From contig JBGVOD010000054.1 in NCBI GenBank assembly GCA_045126215.1, positions 1-64,000 on the forward strand: DNA of 64,000 nt. The letters are read 5' to 3'. Both the position numbers and the translations under genes were made by a program. Origin of the DNA: SVEL01 sp045126215 (GTDB lineage Bacteria; Bacillota; Clostridia; Lachnospirales; Lachnospiraceae). The notes below the pieces were generated by a model that saw only the letters and a list, made by a program, of their open reading frames with translations, did no database searches and was not told the DNA's origin. Each line of letters opens with the position of its first letter. Within the stretch, counting starts at the first letter, position 1. Of the stretch, positions 54,373-63,900 are shown one piece after another.

Positions 54373-54454
54373 GGATGGATTCCCGAGTGGCCAAAGGGGA
54401 CAGACTGTAAATCTGCTGCAACTTGCTTCGGTGGTTCGAATCCACCTCCATCCA
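54373..54454 (+). tRNA. tRNA-Tyr (anticodon GTA)
   Basis: Acceptor stem GGATGGA/TCCATCC. Anticodon arm CAGACTGTAAATCTG with GTA. Long variable arm as in bacterial tRNA-Tyr. T arm GGTGG-TTCGAAT-CCACC, discriminator A. No CCA is encoded. Confidence 0.95.
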
Positions 54455-54457
54455 TCC

Positions 54458-54541
54458 GCCGGCGTGGCGGAACTGGCAGACGCACAGGACTTAAAATCCT
54501 GCGGAGTAAAATCCGTACCGGTTCGATTCCGGTCGCCGGCA
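54458..54541 (+). tRNA. tRNA-Leu (anticodon TAA)
   Basis: Acceptor stem GCCGGCG/CGCCGGC. Anticodon arm CAGGACTTAAAATCCTG with TAA. Long variable arm typical of Leu. T arm ACCGG-TTCGATT-CCGGT, discriminator A. It is separated from tRNA-Tyr by 3 bp, so the two are one transcript. Confidence 0.95.
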
Positions 54542-54548
54542 TATGAAG

Positions 54549-54585
54549 AGAGATAATCATAAGAAATTTTGATTATCTCTTTTTT
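54549..54585 (+). terminator. Rho-independent terminator after the tRNA pair
   Basis: AGAGATAATCA and TGATTATCTCT form an 11-bp perfect stem followed by TTTTT. Confidence 0.92.
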
Positions 54586-54589
54586 GTTA

Positions 54590-54705
54590 TGGCGACGAGT
54601 CAAGTGTCCATCATGCCTGCATGAATAGACATTTGACGACCGCTAATCAGAGCGAGATTCGTAAAGCGTATCTCGTCTCTGTGAACAAGACTGGTCAAAA
54701 AAATG
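54590..54705. other. Structured intergenic segment of unknown nature
   Basis: GC content is clearly higher than the flanks. Stem 1: GTCAAGTGTC/GACATTTGAC around CATGC/GCATG. Stem 2: CGAGAT/ATCTCG around TCGTAAAGCGT. No start-to-stop reading frame of note and no recognised RNA family. It lies after a terminator and before the ABC-exporter promoter, so it may be an independent small RNA or a short dispersed repeat. Confidence 0.35.
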
Positions 54706-54722
54706 ATTTAATAAATCTTTAA

Positions 54723-54751
54723 TTGACTTATTCTTTTTGGAAGAGTATATT
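54723..54751 (+). promoter_or_regulatory. Promoter of the ABC exporter operon
   Basis: TTGACT (54723-54728), 17 bp, TATATT (54746-54751), five of six matches each. It lies downstream of the first in-frame start codon at 54737, which argues for the ATG at 54827. Confidence 0.65.
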
Positions 54752-54826
54752 TTAGTAACTGAATTATTGCGTATAAAATCAAAATACGTATCACGGAAAA
54801 GATATTATTTAGAAAAGGAAGAGAAT

Positions 54827-57184
54827 ATGGGTAAGTTATTTAAAAATGTGTTGCCGTATTACAAGTCTGTAATAGCAATAGTGTTATTGCTTATTATTCA
54901 AGCGGTGTGTGATTTATCTTTGCCTCAGTACACATCTAATATTATTGATATTGGTATTAGAAATAGTGGTGTTGAGCATATTTTGCCAGAAAAAATTACA
55001 GAAGAAGAGTATAAATATGCTACTCTTTTTATGACCGATGACGAAAAGGCGTTGTTTGAGAGTTCATATGAAAAATCAAATGAGACATCCGGTGAAACAT
55101 CAGCTGCGACATCAAACGCTATATACACCATAAAGAAGCTTAGTGAAAAAGAGCTTAATGAACTGGATGATTCATTGCTTGTTCCTATTATACTAACATA
55201 TAGAATGTCATCTATGGAGGAAAATGCTTTCAAACAGATGGTTGCGGCGCAGCTTTCTCAAAATGAGGAGACGGCACAGTATGCATCTGGTATTGATAAA
55301 ATGACAATTGAAGAGATAGAAAAGATGCTTGGAATAGATGTAGTTTCTTTTGAAGCAGAAGATGAAGAGGGAAATGTTTCAACATATGTTGATATAAGAC
55401 CTATTATGAATGCATTTATTCAGAATGGAAGTATGTCAGATGAGATGATAGTATCTGCCAGAGCATCTATGGAAAAGACTATGGACACAATGGGAAGCAG
55501 TGCCATAAAGTCTATGGGAGTAGCATATGCTGTTGCATGCGATAAAAAGGCCGGAATTGATATGGATGACGTTCAGATGAAATATCTGTGGAGTGCCGGT
55601 TTTAAAATGATTGGAATGACTCTTTTATTAGTTTTTGCGGCAGTAGCAACAGGATATATTGCCTCAAAGGTTGCTGCCGGAATCGGTAAGAGTCTTAGAG
55701 GAAAAGTTTTTGAAAAGGTTGTAGGTTTTTCAAATGCAGAGATAGATAAGTTTTCTACAGCCTCTCTTATAACTAGAAGTACAAATGATATTCAGCAGGT
55801 ACAGCAGGCGACAGTAATGCTTTTACGTATGGCATTATATGCACCTATAATGGGTGTTGGAGGTATTATAAAAGTTTGGAATACTGGGGCCAACATGGGA
55901 TGGGTGATAGGTCTTGCAGTTGTAGTTATTATAGGATTTGTTATGATTCTTTTTTCTCTTGGAATGCCAAAGTTCAAGATTATGCAGAAACTTGTAGACA
56001 GAGTAAATCTTGTATCGAGAGAGATTCTTACAGGAATAAGTGTTATTAGGGCATTTGGTAGAGAAAAAACAGAAGAAGAAAGATTTGATGAGGCCAACAA
56101 AGAACTTACAAAGACTCAGTTATTTACCAACCGAGTAATGACATTTATGATGCCTGGTATGATGCTTATTATGTATTGTATTACACTTCTTATTGTATGG
56201 GTAGCTGCCAATAAGATTGATGCAGGTGAGATGCAGGTAGGTCAGATGACAGCGTTTATTACATATTCAATGATGATAATTATGGCGTTTTTAATGCTTA
56301 CAGCAATGTCAATTATGATACCAAGAGCAGGAGTTGCAGCAGAACGTATTGATGAAGTATTAAGAACTGATAGCGATATATCAGACAAGGAAAATCCTGA
56401 AAGGATTGATAATATCAAGGGTGTTGTTGAATTCAAGGATGTATCGTTTAAATATCCAAAGGCAAATGAAAATGTACTTGAAAAGCTTAATTTTAAGGCT
56501 GAACCTGGAAAGGTGACAGCGATTATAGGAAGTACAGGATGTGGTAAGTCCACATTGGTAAATCTTATTCCGAGATTTTATGATGTATCTGAAGGAGCTA
56601 TAACTGTAGATGGAGTAGACATTAGAAATATTTCAATGGAAGATTTAAGAGGGGGCATGGGATTTGTTCCTCAGAAGGGCGTATTATTCTCAGGAACAAT
56701 TGCTTCAAATATCAAATTTGGAAACAGAGATGCATCAGATGAAGAAATGATTGAAGCAGCAAGGATTGCACAGGCAACAGAATTCATTGAAACGAAAAAT
56801 GAGAAATATAATAGTTCCATAGCGCAGGGCGGTACAAACGTATCAGGTGGTCAGAAACAGAGGCTTGCAATTGCTAGAGCTATTGCAAAGAAACCAAAGA
56901 TATTTGTATTTGACGATAGTTTTTCAGCACTTGATATGAAGACAGATGCAATCCTTAGAAAAGAATTGCTTGAAAAGGTTAAGAATGCAACTGTAATTAT
57001 TGTTGCGCAAAGAGTAAGTACTATTATGAATGCTGATCAGATACTTGTTCTTGATGATGGAAGAATTGTTGGAAAAGGAACTCACGAAGAGTTAATAAAG
57101 AATTGTGACGAATATCTGCAAATTGCTAAATCCCAGCTTTCCGATAAAGAGCTTGGTCTGGAATCTTTAAAGGAGGGAAAATAA
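54827..57184 (+). CDS. ABC exporter half-transporter with degenerate ATP site
   Basis: 785 residues: membrane domain plus nucleotide-binding domain, exporting an unknown substrate. MGKLFKNVLPYYKSVIAIVLLLIIQ begins the first helix. An unusually long extracytoplasmic insert of about 190 residues (EKITEEEYKYATLFMTDDE to MGSSAIKSMG) separates helices 1 and 2, where typical exporters have a short loop. The NBD has Walker A GSTGCGKST at 568, signature SGGQ at 673 and Walker B FVFDDS with Asp697 in place of the catalytic Glu. Replacement of that Glu in one half is typical of heterodimeric exporters. The start at 54827 follows AAAGGAAGAG. It pairs with the next gene, one base away. Confidence 0.93.
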   Translation: MGKLFKNVLPYYKSVIAIVLLLIIQAVCDLSLPQYTSNIIDIGIRNSGVEHILPEKITEEEYKYATLFMTDDEKALFESSYEKSNETSGETSAATSNAIYTIKKLSEKELNELDDSLLVPIILTYRMSSMEENAFKQMVAAQLSQNEETAQYASGIDKMTIEEIEKMLGIDVVSFEAEDEEGNVSTYVDIRPIMNAFIQNGSMSDEMIVSARASMEKTMDTMGSSAIKSMGVAYAVACDKKAGIDMDDVQMKYLWSAGFKMIGMTLLLVFAAVATGYIASKVAAGIGKSLRGKVFEKVVGFSNAEIDKFSTASLITRSTNDIQQVQQATVMLLRMALYAPIMGVGGIIKVWNTGANMGWVIGLAVVVIIGFVMILFSLGMPKFKIMQKLVDRVNLVSREILTGISVIRAFGREKTEEERFDEANKELTKTQLFTNRVMTFMMPGMMLIMYCITLLIVWVAANKIDAGEMQVGQMTAFITYSMMIIMAFLMLTAMSIMIPRAGVAAERIDEVLRTDSDISDKENPERIDNIKGVVEFKDVSFKYPKANENVLEKLNFKAEPGKVTAIIGSTGCGKSTLVNLIPRFYDVSEGAITVDGVDIRNISMEDLRGGMGFVPQKGVLFSGTIASNIKFGNRDASDEEMIEAARIAQATEFIETKNEKYNSSIAQGGTNVSGGQKQRLAIARAIAKKPKIFVFDDSFSALDMKTDAILRKELLEKVKNATVIIVAQRVSTIMNADQILVLDDGRIVGKGTHEELIKNCDEYLQIAKSQLSDKELGLESLKEGK

Positions 57185-57185
57185 T

Positions 57186-59015
57186 ATGGCTGGACATAAT
57201 AAAAAAGGCGGCCCTATGGGAGGCGGCCCTGGAATGCCTGTAGAAAAGGCAAAGAACTTTAAAGGTACAATGAAAAATCTCATTAAATATATGGGAAGAT
57301 ACAAGATTGCCATAGCAATTGTAATGGTATGTGCCGGAATTTCTGCTGTATTTAGCGTAATTGGACCAAAGATAATGGGAAAGGCTACAACAGCATTATT
57401 TGAGGGATTAACCTTGAAGATTGCTGGTACAGGTGGAATTGATTTTTCTTATATCTCAAAGATATTGTTAATAACACTTGCATTATATGTAGTCAGTGCA
57501 GTATTTGCATTTATTCAGGGATGGACTATGACAAATATTACACAGAAGATTTGTTATAGAATGAGAAGGGATATTACACAGAAGATTAATCGTATGCCAA
57601 TGAATTACTTTGAAAGTCGTACATATGGTGAGGTGCTTTCAAGAATTACAAACGATGTAGATACACTTGGTATGGGATTGAATCAGAGTATAACACAAGT
57701 GATTACATCCATTACAACCATTATTGGTGTACTTGTAATGATGCTTAGTATATCACCTTTGATGACGTTGATTGCAATACTTATTATTCCTGTATCATTA
57801 TCACTTGTTTCGTTTGTTGTTAAGAGGTCCCAGAAATATTTCAAAACTCAACAGGAATATCTTGGACATATAAATGGACAGGTTGAGGAAACATATAGTG
57901 GACACCTTGTAATCAAGGCATATGGAAAAGAAAAAGAAACATTAAAACAGTTCAATGAAACAAATGATATTTTATATAAGTCAGCATGGAAGTCACAATT
58001 CTTTTCAGGACTTATGCATCCTATAATGATGTTTGTTGGAAATCTTGGCTATGTTGCAGTATCTATTTCGGGTGGTATCCTGGCTGCAAATGGAACAATT
58101 ACAATAGGAGATATTCAGGCATTCATTCAGTATGTAAAGAATTTTACACAACCAATTACTCAGATGGCGCAGATTGCAAATCAGATTCAGTCTATGGCTG
58201 CCGCTGCTGAAAGAGTTTTTGAATTTATTAATGAAGAAGAGGAAGAACAGATAGTTGAGAATCCTGCAAGTACAGAAAATCTTGAAGGAAGAGTTGAGTT
58301 TAAGAATGTTCACTTTGGATATAATCCTGACCAGATAATCATTAATGATTTTAGTGCAAAGGTTGAACCAGGAAGTAAGATTGCTATTGTTGGACCTACA
58401 GGTGCAGGTAAAACCACAATGGTAAAACTCCTTATGAGATTCTACGATGTGAATTCAGGAGAAATCCTTATAGATGGACATAATGTAAAAGAATTCAATA
58501 GAAGAGAACTTAGGGATGCTTTCGGTATTGTACTTCAGGATACATGGTTATTCAAGGGAAGTATTATGGAGAATATCAGGTATGGTAGATTAGATGCAAC
58601 TGATGAAGAGGTAATTGAGGCGGCAAAAGCAGCGCATGCTCATCACTTCATTCAAACACTTCCTGAAGGTTATAATATGGAGCTTAATGAAGAGGCCAAT
58701 AACGTATCTCAAGGACAGAAACAGTTATTAACAATTGCAAGAGCGATTCTTGCCGATAACAGAATAATGATTCTTGATGAAGCTACATCGTCTGTTGATA
58801 CAAGAACAGAGTTAAGAATACAGAAAGCTATGGACAATTTAATGAGAGGTCGTACAAGTTTTATAATTGCACATAGGCTTTCGACGATTAAGAATGCTGA
58901 TCTTATACTTGTTATGAAAGATGGAGATATAATAGAACAGGGATGCCATGAAGAATTACTTGCAGCAGGCGGGTTCTATGCGGAGCTTTATAATAGCCAG
59001 TTTGCTGAAGAATAG
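57186..59015 (+). CDS. ABC exporter half-transporter with canonical catalytic site
   Basis: 609 residues; partner of the preceding gene. The N-terminus is Gly/Pro/Met rich (GGPMGGGPGMP), then six membrane helices starting YKIAIAIVMVCAGISAVFSVIG. The NBD has Walker A GPTGAGKTT at 403, Q-loop LQDTWLF and Walker B IMILDEATSS with catalytic Glu532. The ABC signature is VSQGQ, with Gln replacing the usual Gly. As expected for the heterodimer, the good Walker B here and the canonical SGGQ of the partner assemble one active site. Neither sequence reveals the substrate. Confidence 0.94.
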   Translation: MAGHNKKGGPMGGGPGMPVEKAKNFKGTMKNLIKYMGRYKIAIAIVMVCAGISAVFSVIGPKIMGKATTALFEGLTLKIAGTGGIDFSYISKILLITLALYVVSAVFAFIQGWTMTNITQKICYRMRRDITQKINRMPMNYFESRTYGEVLSRITNDVDTLGMGLNQSITQVITSITTIIGVLVMMLSISPLMTLIAILIIPVSLSLVSFVVKRSQKYFKTQQEYLGHINGQVEETYSGHLVIKAYGKEKETLKQFNETNDILYKSAWKSQFFSGLMHPIMMFVGNLGYVAVSISGGILAANGTITIGDIQAFIQYVKNFTQPITQMAQIANQIQSMAAAAERVFEFINEEEEEQIVENPASTENLEGRVEFKNVHFGYNPDQIIINDFSAKVEPGSKIAIVGPTGAGKTTMVKLLMRFYDVNSGEILIDGHNVKEFNRRELRDAFGIVLQDTWLFKGSIMENIRYGRLDATDEEVIEAAKAAHAHHFIQTLPEGYNMELNEEANNVSQGQKQLLTIARAILADNRIMILDEATSSVDTRTELRIQKAMDNLMRGRTSFIIAHRLSTIKNADLILVMKDGDIIEQGCHEELLAAGGFYAELYNSQFAEE

Positions 59016-59025
59016 AAAGAAAGTG

Positions 59026-59054
59026 TTGACAATCCTCTTTATTAGCTGTAAACT
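59026..59054 (+). promoter_or_regulatory. Promoter of tRNA-Phe
   Basis: TTGACA (59026-59031), 17 bp, TGTAAACT giving an extended -10 (59049-59054). The tRNA begins 20 bp downstream. Confidence 0.65.
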
Positions 59055-59074
59055 AACAGGGCAATTGATTGCTT

Positions 59075-59147
<73 letters not shown>

Positions 59148-59180
59148 CTTATAAAATAGAAACTGTAAAAACAGCATATG

Positions 59181-59218
59181 AAAGAAGCTCTGGTCACTTG
59201 TGACCAGAGCTTCTTTCA
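59181..59218. terminator. Strong hairpin terminator after tRNA-Phe
   Basis: An 18-bp perfect stem (59181-59198 with 59201-59218, core AGCTCTGGTCAC/GTGACCAGAGCT) with a 2-base loop. It also faces the convergent EAL gene ending at 59277. Confidence 0.85.
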
Positions 59219-59276
59219 TTGAAACTACTATATCAAAGATTACTCTCTTAATATTTTTTCGTTATTCAAAAATAAT

Positions 59277-60623
59277 TTATGAATGTTCCTTGCTTAAAAA
59301 CACTTCGAAATCCTGCTTACATATAGGACGGCTGAAGTAAAATCCTTGGAAGGTATTGCATCCGACTTCTTTAAGAAATTCTATTTGATCACGTCTTTCA
59401 ACGCCTTCACAGAGGACTTTGATTTTTAACTGCTGTGCCATGCTGATAACAGAAGAGATGATAATCTTCTGATTTTTTGTAAGCTGGTCTTTTGCTAGAA
59501 ATACCTTGTCTAACTTTAAGATATCAATTGGTAAATCTGTTAAAAGATTAAGAGATGAATAGCCTGAACCAAAATCATCCATAGATATCTTTATTCCCAA
59601 AGAATGCATTTTTTCCACAAATGGAATAACTTTATCTATTTTGTCTATATATATACTTTCTGTAAGTTCAAATTCAATATATTCTGTTGGAATATTATAT
59701 GTATTTATCAACTGTTCAATAAATAATCCGATTTCTTCACCAGATCTGTCAAAGTGAGCTCGTGATACATTCATTGATACAGGCACAGGATGATGTCCTT
59801 TTTGTAATGAATCCTGTAAAAATTTGAATACTTCTTCATATACATAATAATCCAATTCAACAATGAGACCATTCTTTTCAAACAAAGGAATAAACTGGTC
59901 AGGATATATATATGTACCATCAGGCTTTAGCCAACGTATAAGAGCTTCAGCTCCATTGCATGATAGAGTTTCACAATCAATCTTAGGCTGGTAAAACACC
60001 TGTAATTCTCGAGATTCAATAGCCATTGGAAATGAAGAAGAGAGCTCGATATTTCTAATAATTGTCTTCATCATATCATCTGTAAATAATACACACTCAT
60101 GAGATTCTCTTTTTTTGGCCTCTTTTCTGGCAAAATTTGCATTGCCTATAGCTGTCTCAATATCTTCATTGAAGGTATCTTTCATTATATATACACCAGT
60201 ATTTAAGGATATCTGGCAATCGAAAAGATATGATTGAAGCTGTTCTTCAAAAAGGGCCACACTATTATTAACGTGCTTGCAGAATAGTTCAATAGAAGGA
60301 ATTTTTGCAATGTTAATTACCATAACAAAATTGTCTGAATAAACCCTGCAGCCACCAAGATATATTGGACTGTCACTTGAGATGTAGTTTGAGTACATAT
60401 TCAACAGATTGTCCCCGGTTGTATAACCATACGTTTCATTTAAATATTGAAAGTAATTGAAATCGGAGTAGACAATTGCAAGGGCAAAATCCGTATTTCC
60501 TCGGTTAAAGTCTATTATAGCCTTTAAGTTAGATACGAAATAATCGTATTTTAAAAGCCCTGTAAGGGAATCGTATTTTTCGCTAATGTGTTCAACACTA
60601 CGATTTAGTATATTGTTGCTCAT
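59277..60623 (-). CDS. EAL-domain cyclic di-GMP phosphodiesterase with degenerate GGDEF
   Basis: Soluble two-domain protein. The N-terminal GGDEF-fold domain (YDSLTGLLKYDYFVSNLKAII) has lost the catalytic motif: the position reads GCRVYSDNF instead of GG[DE]EF, so it cannot be a cyclase. The C-terminal EAL domain is intact: GAEALIRW, SMNVSRAHF, EFELTES, MDDFGSGYSSL, ILKLDK, CEGVER and FQGFYFSRP supply the metal and substrate residues. Hydrolysis of cyclic di-GMP to pGpG is therefore likely. No sensor or membrane segment is present. It is convergent with tRNA-Phe and divergent from the subtilase gene. It may influence the pilus operon, since PilB has a possible cyclic di-GMP-binding N-terminal domain. 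Confidence 0.9.
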   Translation of the reverse strand: MSNNILNRSVEHISEKYDSLTGLLKYDYFVSNLKAIIDFNRGNTDFALAIVYSDFNYFQYLNETYGYTTGDNLLNMYSNYISSDSPIYLGGCRVYSDNFVMVINIAKIPSIELFCKHVNNSVALFEEQLQSYLFDCQISLNTGVYIMKDTFNEDIETAIGNANFARKEAKKRESHECVLFTDDMMKTIIRNIELSSSFPMAIESRELQVFYQPKIDCETLSCNGAEALIRWLKPDGTYIYPDQFIPLFEKNGLIVELDYYVYEEVFKFLQDSLQKGHHPVPVSMNVSRAHFDRSGEEIGLFIEQLINTYNIPTEYIEFELTESIYIDKIDKVIPFVEKMHSLGIKISMDDFGSGYSSLNLLTDLPIDILKLDKVFLAKDQLTKNQKIIISSVISMAQQLKIKVLCEGVERRDQIEFLKEVGCNTFQGFYFSRPICKQDFEVFLSKEHS

Positions 60624-60649
60624 ATATAATTCCTTTTCTTAAAGTATTT

Positions 60650-60722
60650 ACTATTGCATAAGTTGCATCGCAACGAAGCAATTTATGATATCAAAAGAGT
60701 ATCCAGAATACTTTTGATAATT
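60650..60722. promoter_or_regulatory. Two adjacent hairpins in the leader of the EAL gene
   Basis: CATAAGTTGC/GCAATTTATG (10 bp, one G-U) and TATCAAAAG...CTTTTGATA with inner GTAT/ATAC lie side by side. On the minus strand they would be in the 5' leader of the EAL gene. No known riboswitch pattern is recognised. Confidence 0.4.
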
Positions 60723-60841
60723 ACGCTACTATACATTTTAATCATAACATATATAAATATTATTTTCTATATGTAAAGTATAGGTAAAATAAGAAAATGT
60801 TAAATCTTGAAAATAAATGACAATTGTGATATTTTTATGGG

Positions 60842-60859
60842 TATGTATATTTATACATA
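60842..60859. promoter_or_regulatory. Palindrome in the divergent promoter region
   Basis: TATGTATA-TT-TATACATA, a perfect 8-bp inverted repeat about 50 bp before the subtilase start. It is a possible operator. Confidence 0.35.
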
Positions 60860-60909
60860 TTTATGCCCTTTTGTAAAGGTGATATACAATAAAAGATGGA
60901 GGAAACGAT

Positions 60910-63900
60910 ATGAAATTTTGTATCAATTGTGGAACACAGTTAGAAGATGAACAAATATTCTGTAACAATTGTGGTGTAAAACAGGAAGATACTGTTGCTG
61001 TAGAGCAGCCTGTAGAAAACATTCAGTCTACCGAGCAGCCTGTAGAAAACATTCAGTCTACCGAGCAGCAAGTAGAGGATGTTCAGCCTGTAGACCCATT
61101 CGCAAATCAGTCTCAGCCAGTTCAACCGATTCAGCCGGTTATGAATCAAGAGGCACCAAAGCAGGAAAAACAGAAGAAACAGAAGGCGCCAAAGGATCCA
61201 AATAAAAAGAGCCGTAAAGGTTTAATAATTGGATTAAGCGTAGCTGGTGTGGTGCTAGTTGCATTAATTATTGCAGCGGTATTATCATTTCCATTCAAGA
61301 TTTCTGTAAATAGTGATAAGTTTACAACAAAAGAAAACGTTGTGAATAAGACATTTGAATTTTCAAGTAATCAGATAGTTAAGAGCGTTTACTATGCAGT
61401 AAATCCAAAGAATGCAAGTGATAAAAAAGAATACACAAAATTAAAAGAATTTGATGGAACAATGGATGTTTCTGTTCAAATAAAGGACCTTAAGGTTGCG
61501 CCAGGTAACGGAAAGATTTATTTCATTATTGAGAGTATTTTTTCAGAATCTGAACCTATTTGTGTAAATTATAAATATACGTTGGGTTATTATGAAAGCC
61601 TTGATGAAGCTGAAATCAAGGAAGTGGCAGATGGCCTTTATATGGTAAAAAACAGAGTTATTGTTTCTGTAAAAGACAAGGTAAGTGAAGATAACATTAA
61701 GAAGCTTGCTGAGAAATATGAAGCAGAGCTTGTTGGTATGAATTACTATACAGGTGAAGCACAGCTTAAGTTTGACTCAGATGTATATGAGAACTTATTA
61801 GACGACCTTAAAGAAGAAGATATCGTTGATGATGCTAATTTTGAATATGTTTTCAAAAATGAGAATGATCCTGTTGAGGGATTAAATGACGGTGAAGCTG
61901 AAAACAATAATGTTTCATACGAACAGCCAGTTATGCCACCAGAAACAGATTCTTTTGAGACAACAGAGTGGGTAACTGAAACAACAGTTGCAGAAGAAGA
62001 TACAACTTCAGAAGAGAATACAACTTCAGGAGAAGATGTGACAACAGAAGAAGACACAACTCCAGAGGAAGATACAACAACAGAAGAAGATACAACTTCT
62101 GAGGAAGATACAACAACAGAGGAAGACACAACTTCAGAGGAAGATACAACAACAGAGGAAGACACAACTCCAGAGGAAGATACAACAACAGAAGAAAATA
62201 CAACATCTAAGAAAGAGACAACTACAGAGGCTGAAACAGAGGAAGATGAAATTGAAGATCCATATGCTGGTCATACATACAGCTGGAATCTTGAAGTAAT
62301 CAATGCACCAGAAGTATGGAAATATACAAAGGATGCAGTACCTGTAAAAGTTGGTGTAATGGATTCTTTCGCAGATTACAAGCACAAAGACCTTCAGATG
62401 ACATCTGATAATATGAAGATTTTTGGAGGACAGACAGTAGATGAATTTTACAAGTTCTTCAAAGATATCGATGAAGAAGGTACATGGGATAATGTATTTT
62501 ATAGCTATTTAAATCATGGTACACATGTTATTGGTACAATTGGTGCTGAAATCAACAATGATGATGATGCAAATGGTGTATCAAATAATGTAGATATTTA
62601 TTATGCAAATGAATGGACATATGATTATGAAGGTGGAAGATTATATGGATACTCTTCAACATATGAATTCTCATATAATCTTTGTTCATTAGTTCTTTCT
62701 GGTACAAAGGTTATTAACTATAGTGTTGGTGCATGTGCTGGAAGAACAGGATATGATATTAATGAATATGCTGTAAATTATATGGATAGCACATTCAAAA
62801 AGCTCGAAGATGCTGGATATGATTTCGTATTTGTTAAGGCTGCAGGAAATGATGATATGCCGGCTGATTATGATATTCTTGTTGCATATCTTAAGGCTGG
62901 TGAAACATCAAGCAAGCATACATTAGTAGTCGGAAGTATTGAAAATACATTAGTTCCATCTGATGGTCCTGATGGACAGGCATGTTATAACTTCTCATGG
63001 TTCTCAAACTATGGTGAATTAGTCGATGTAGCGGCTCCGGGTTCAGATATATATAGTACATATTCATTTGATAAATATGGTTATATGAGTGGTACTTCAA
63101 TGGCTACTCCACATGTAACGGGTGTAGTTGCATTAATGTATGCAGCAAATCCTGACTTAACAAGTGAACAGGTTATTGAAATTGTTAAGAATTGTGCTTC
63201 AATTTATTCAGTTAAATACGGTTATTTATGTCCTGTTGTTGATGCAAATCTTTGTGTAAGAAAAGCAATCGAGCTTAAGGATTCAAAAGATAATGATGAT
63301 ATTGAATCAAACGCACCAGAAGGACTGGGATATGTAAGTGGTGTAGTATTTGATAATACTTTAGAGACACCTGCAAGTTTATGTACACTTGTATTTACAA
63401 GTGAAAATGATGAAGTATATTACACAACAACAAATACAAGAGGCGAATATGAAATAGCAGTTAATCCTGGTATATATTCATTAGAGGTTCTCTCTGACGA
63501 ATATGTTTATACAGTTGTATATGGTATTGAAGTATTAGATGGTGAAACAATTTATAATCCAATTGTAAATTTATTAGAATCTTCAGACGAAAACGGTATA
63601 ATAGAGGGTTCAATGATAAATGCATTAAATGCAGATAAGGTATCGGCAACACTTCTTGAATTTAGATATGGTATTAACAATTATGATGGACCTGTTGTGT
63701 ACAGATGTATGACTGATGAAGAGGGTAATTTCAAAGTTGAACTTCCAGCAGGTAACTATACTGTTGAAGCTACAACAGAAGGATTTGAAAGTACATATTT
63801 CGTTGTAAATGTAATTGGCGGTGAAACTTTGTACAATCAGAATGGTACAGCAACACCAATTCTTGATGATGGTGAAATAAGAATCGTGCTTACATGGGGA

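Noticed and set aside
54346..54603. Overlapping open frames on both strands across the two tRNA genes.
   Set aside because: They translate the tRNA-Tyr and tRNA-Leu genes and have no ribosome binding site. The RNA genes explain the sequence.
56912..56917. Asp697 in the Walker B of the first ABC gene as a sign of a pseudogene.
   Set aside because: Loss of the catalytic Glu in one half is normal in heterodimeric exporters, and the partner keeps Glu532. The rest of the gene is intact.
61984..62200. The 18-bp repeats as a CRISPR array or non-coding satellite.
   Set aside because: There are no spacers, the period keeps the reading frame, and the units code a low-complexity linker inside a long gene.
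61746..62385. Minus-strand open frames opposite the subtilase linker, rich in Ser/Val or Leu.
   Set aside because: They mirror the Thr/Glu repeats and have no start signals. The plus-strand frame has a complete catalytic triad.
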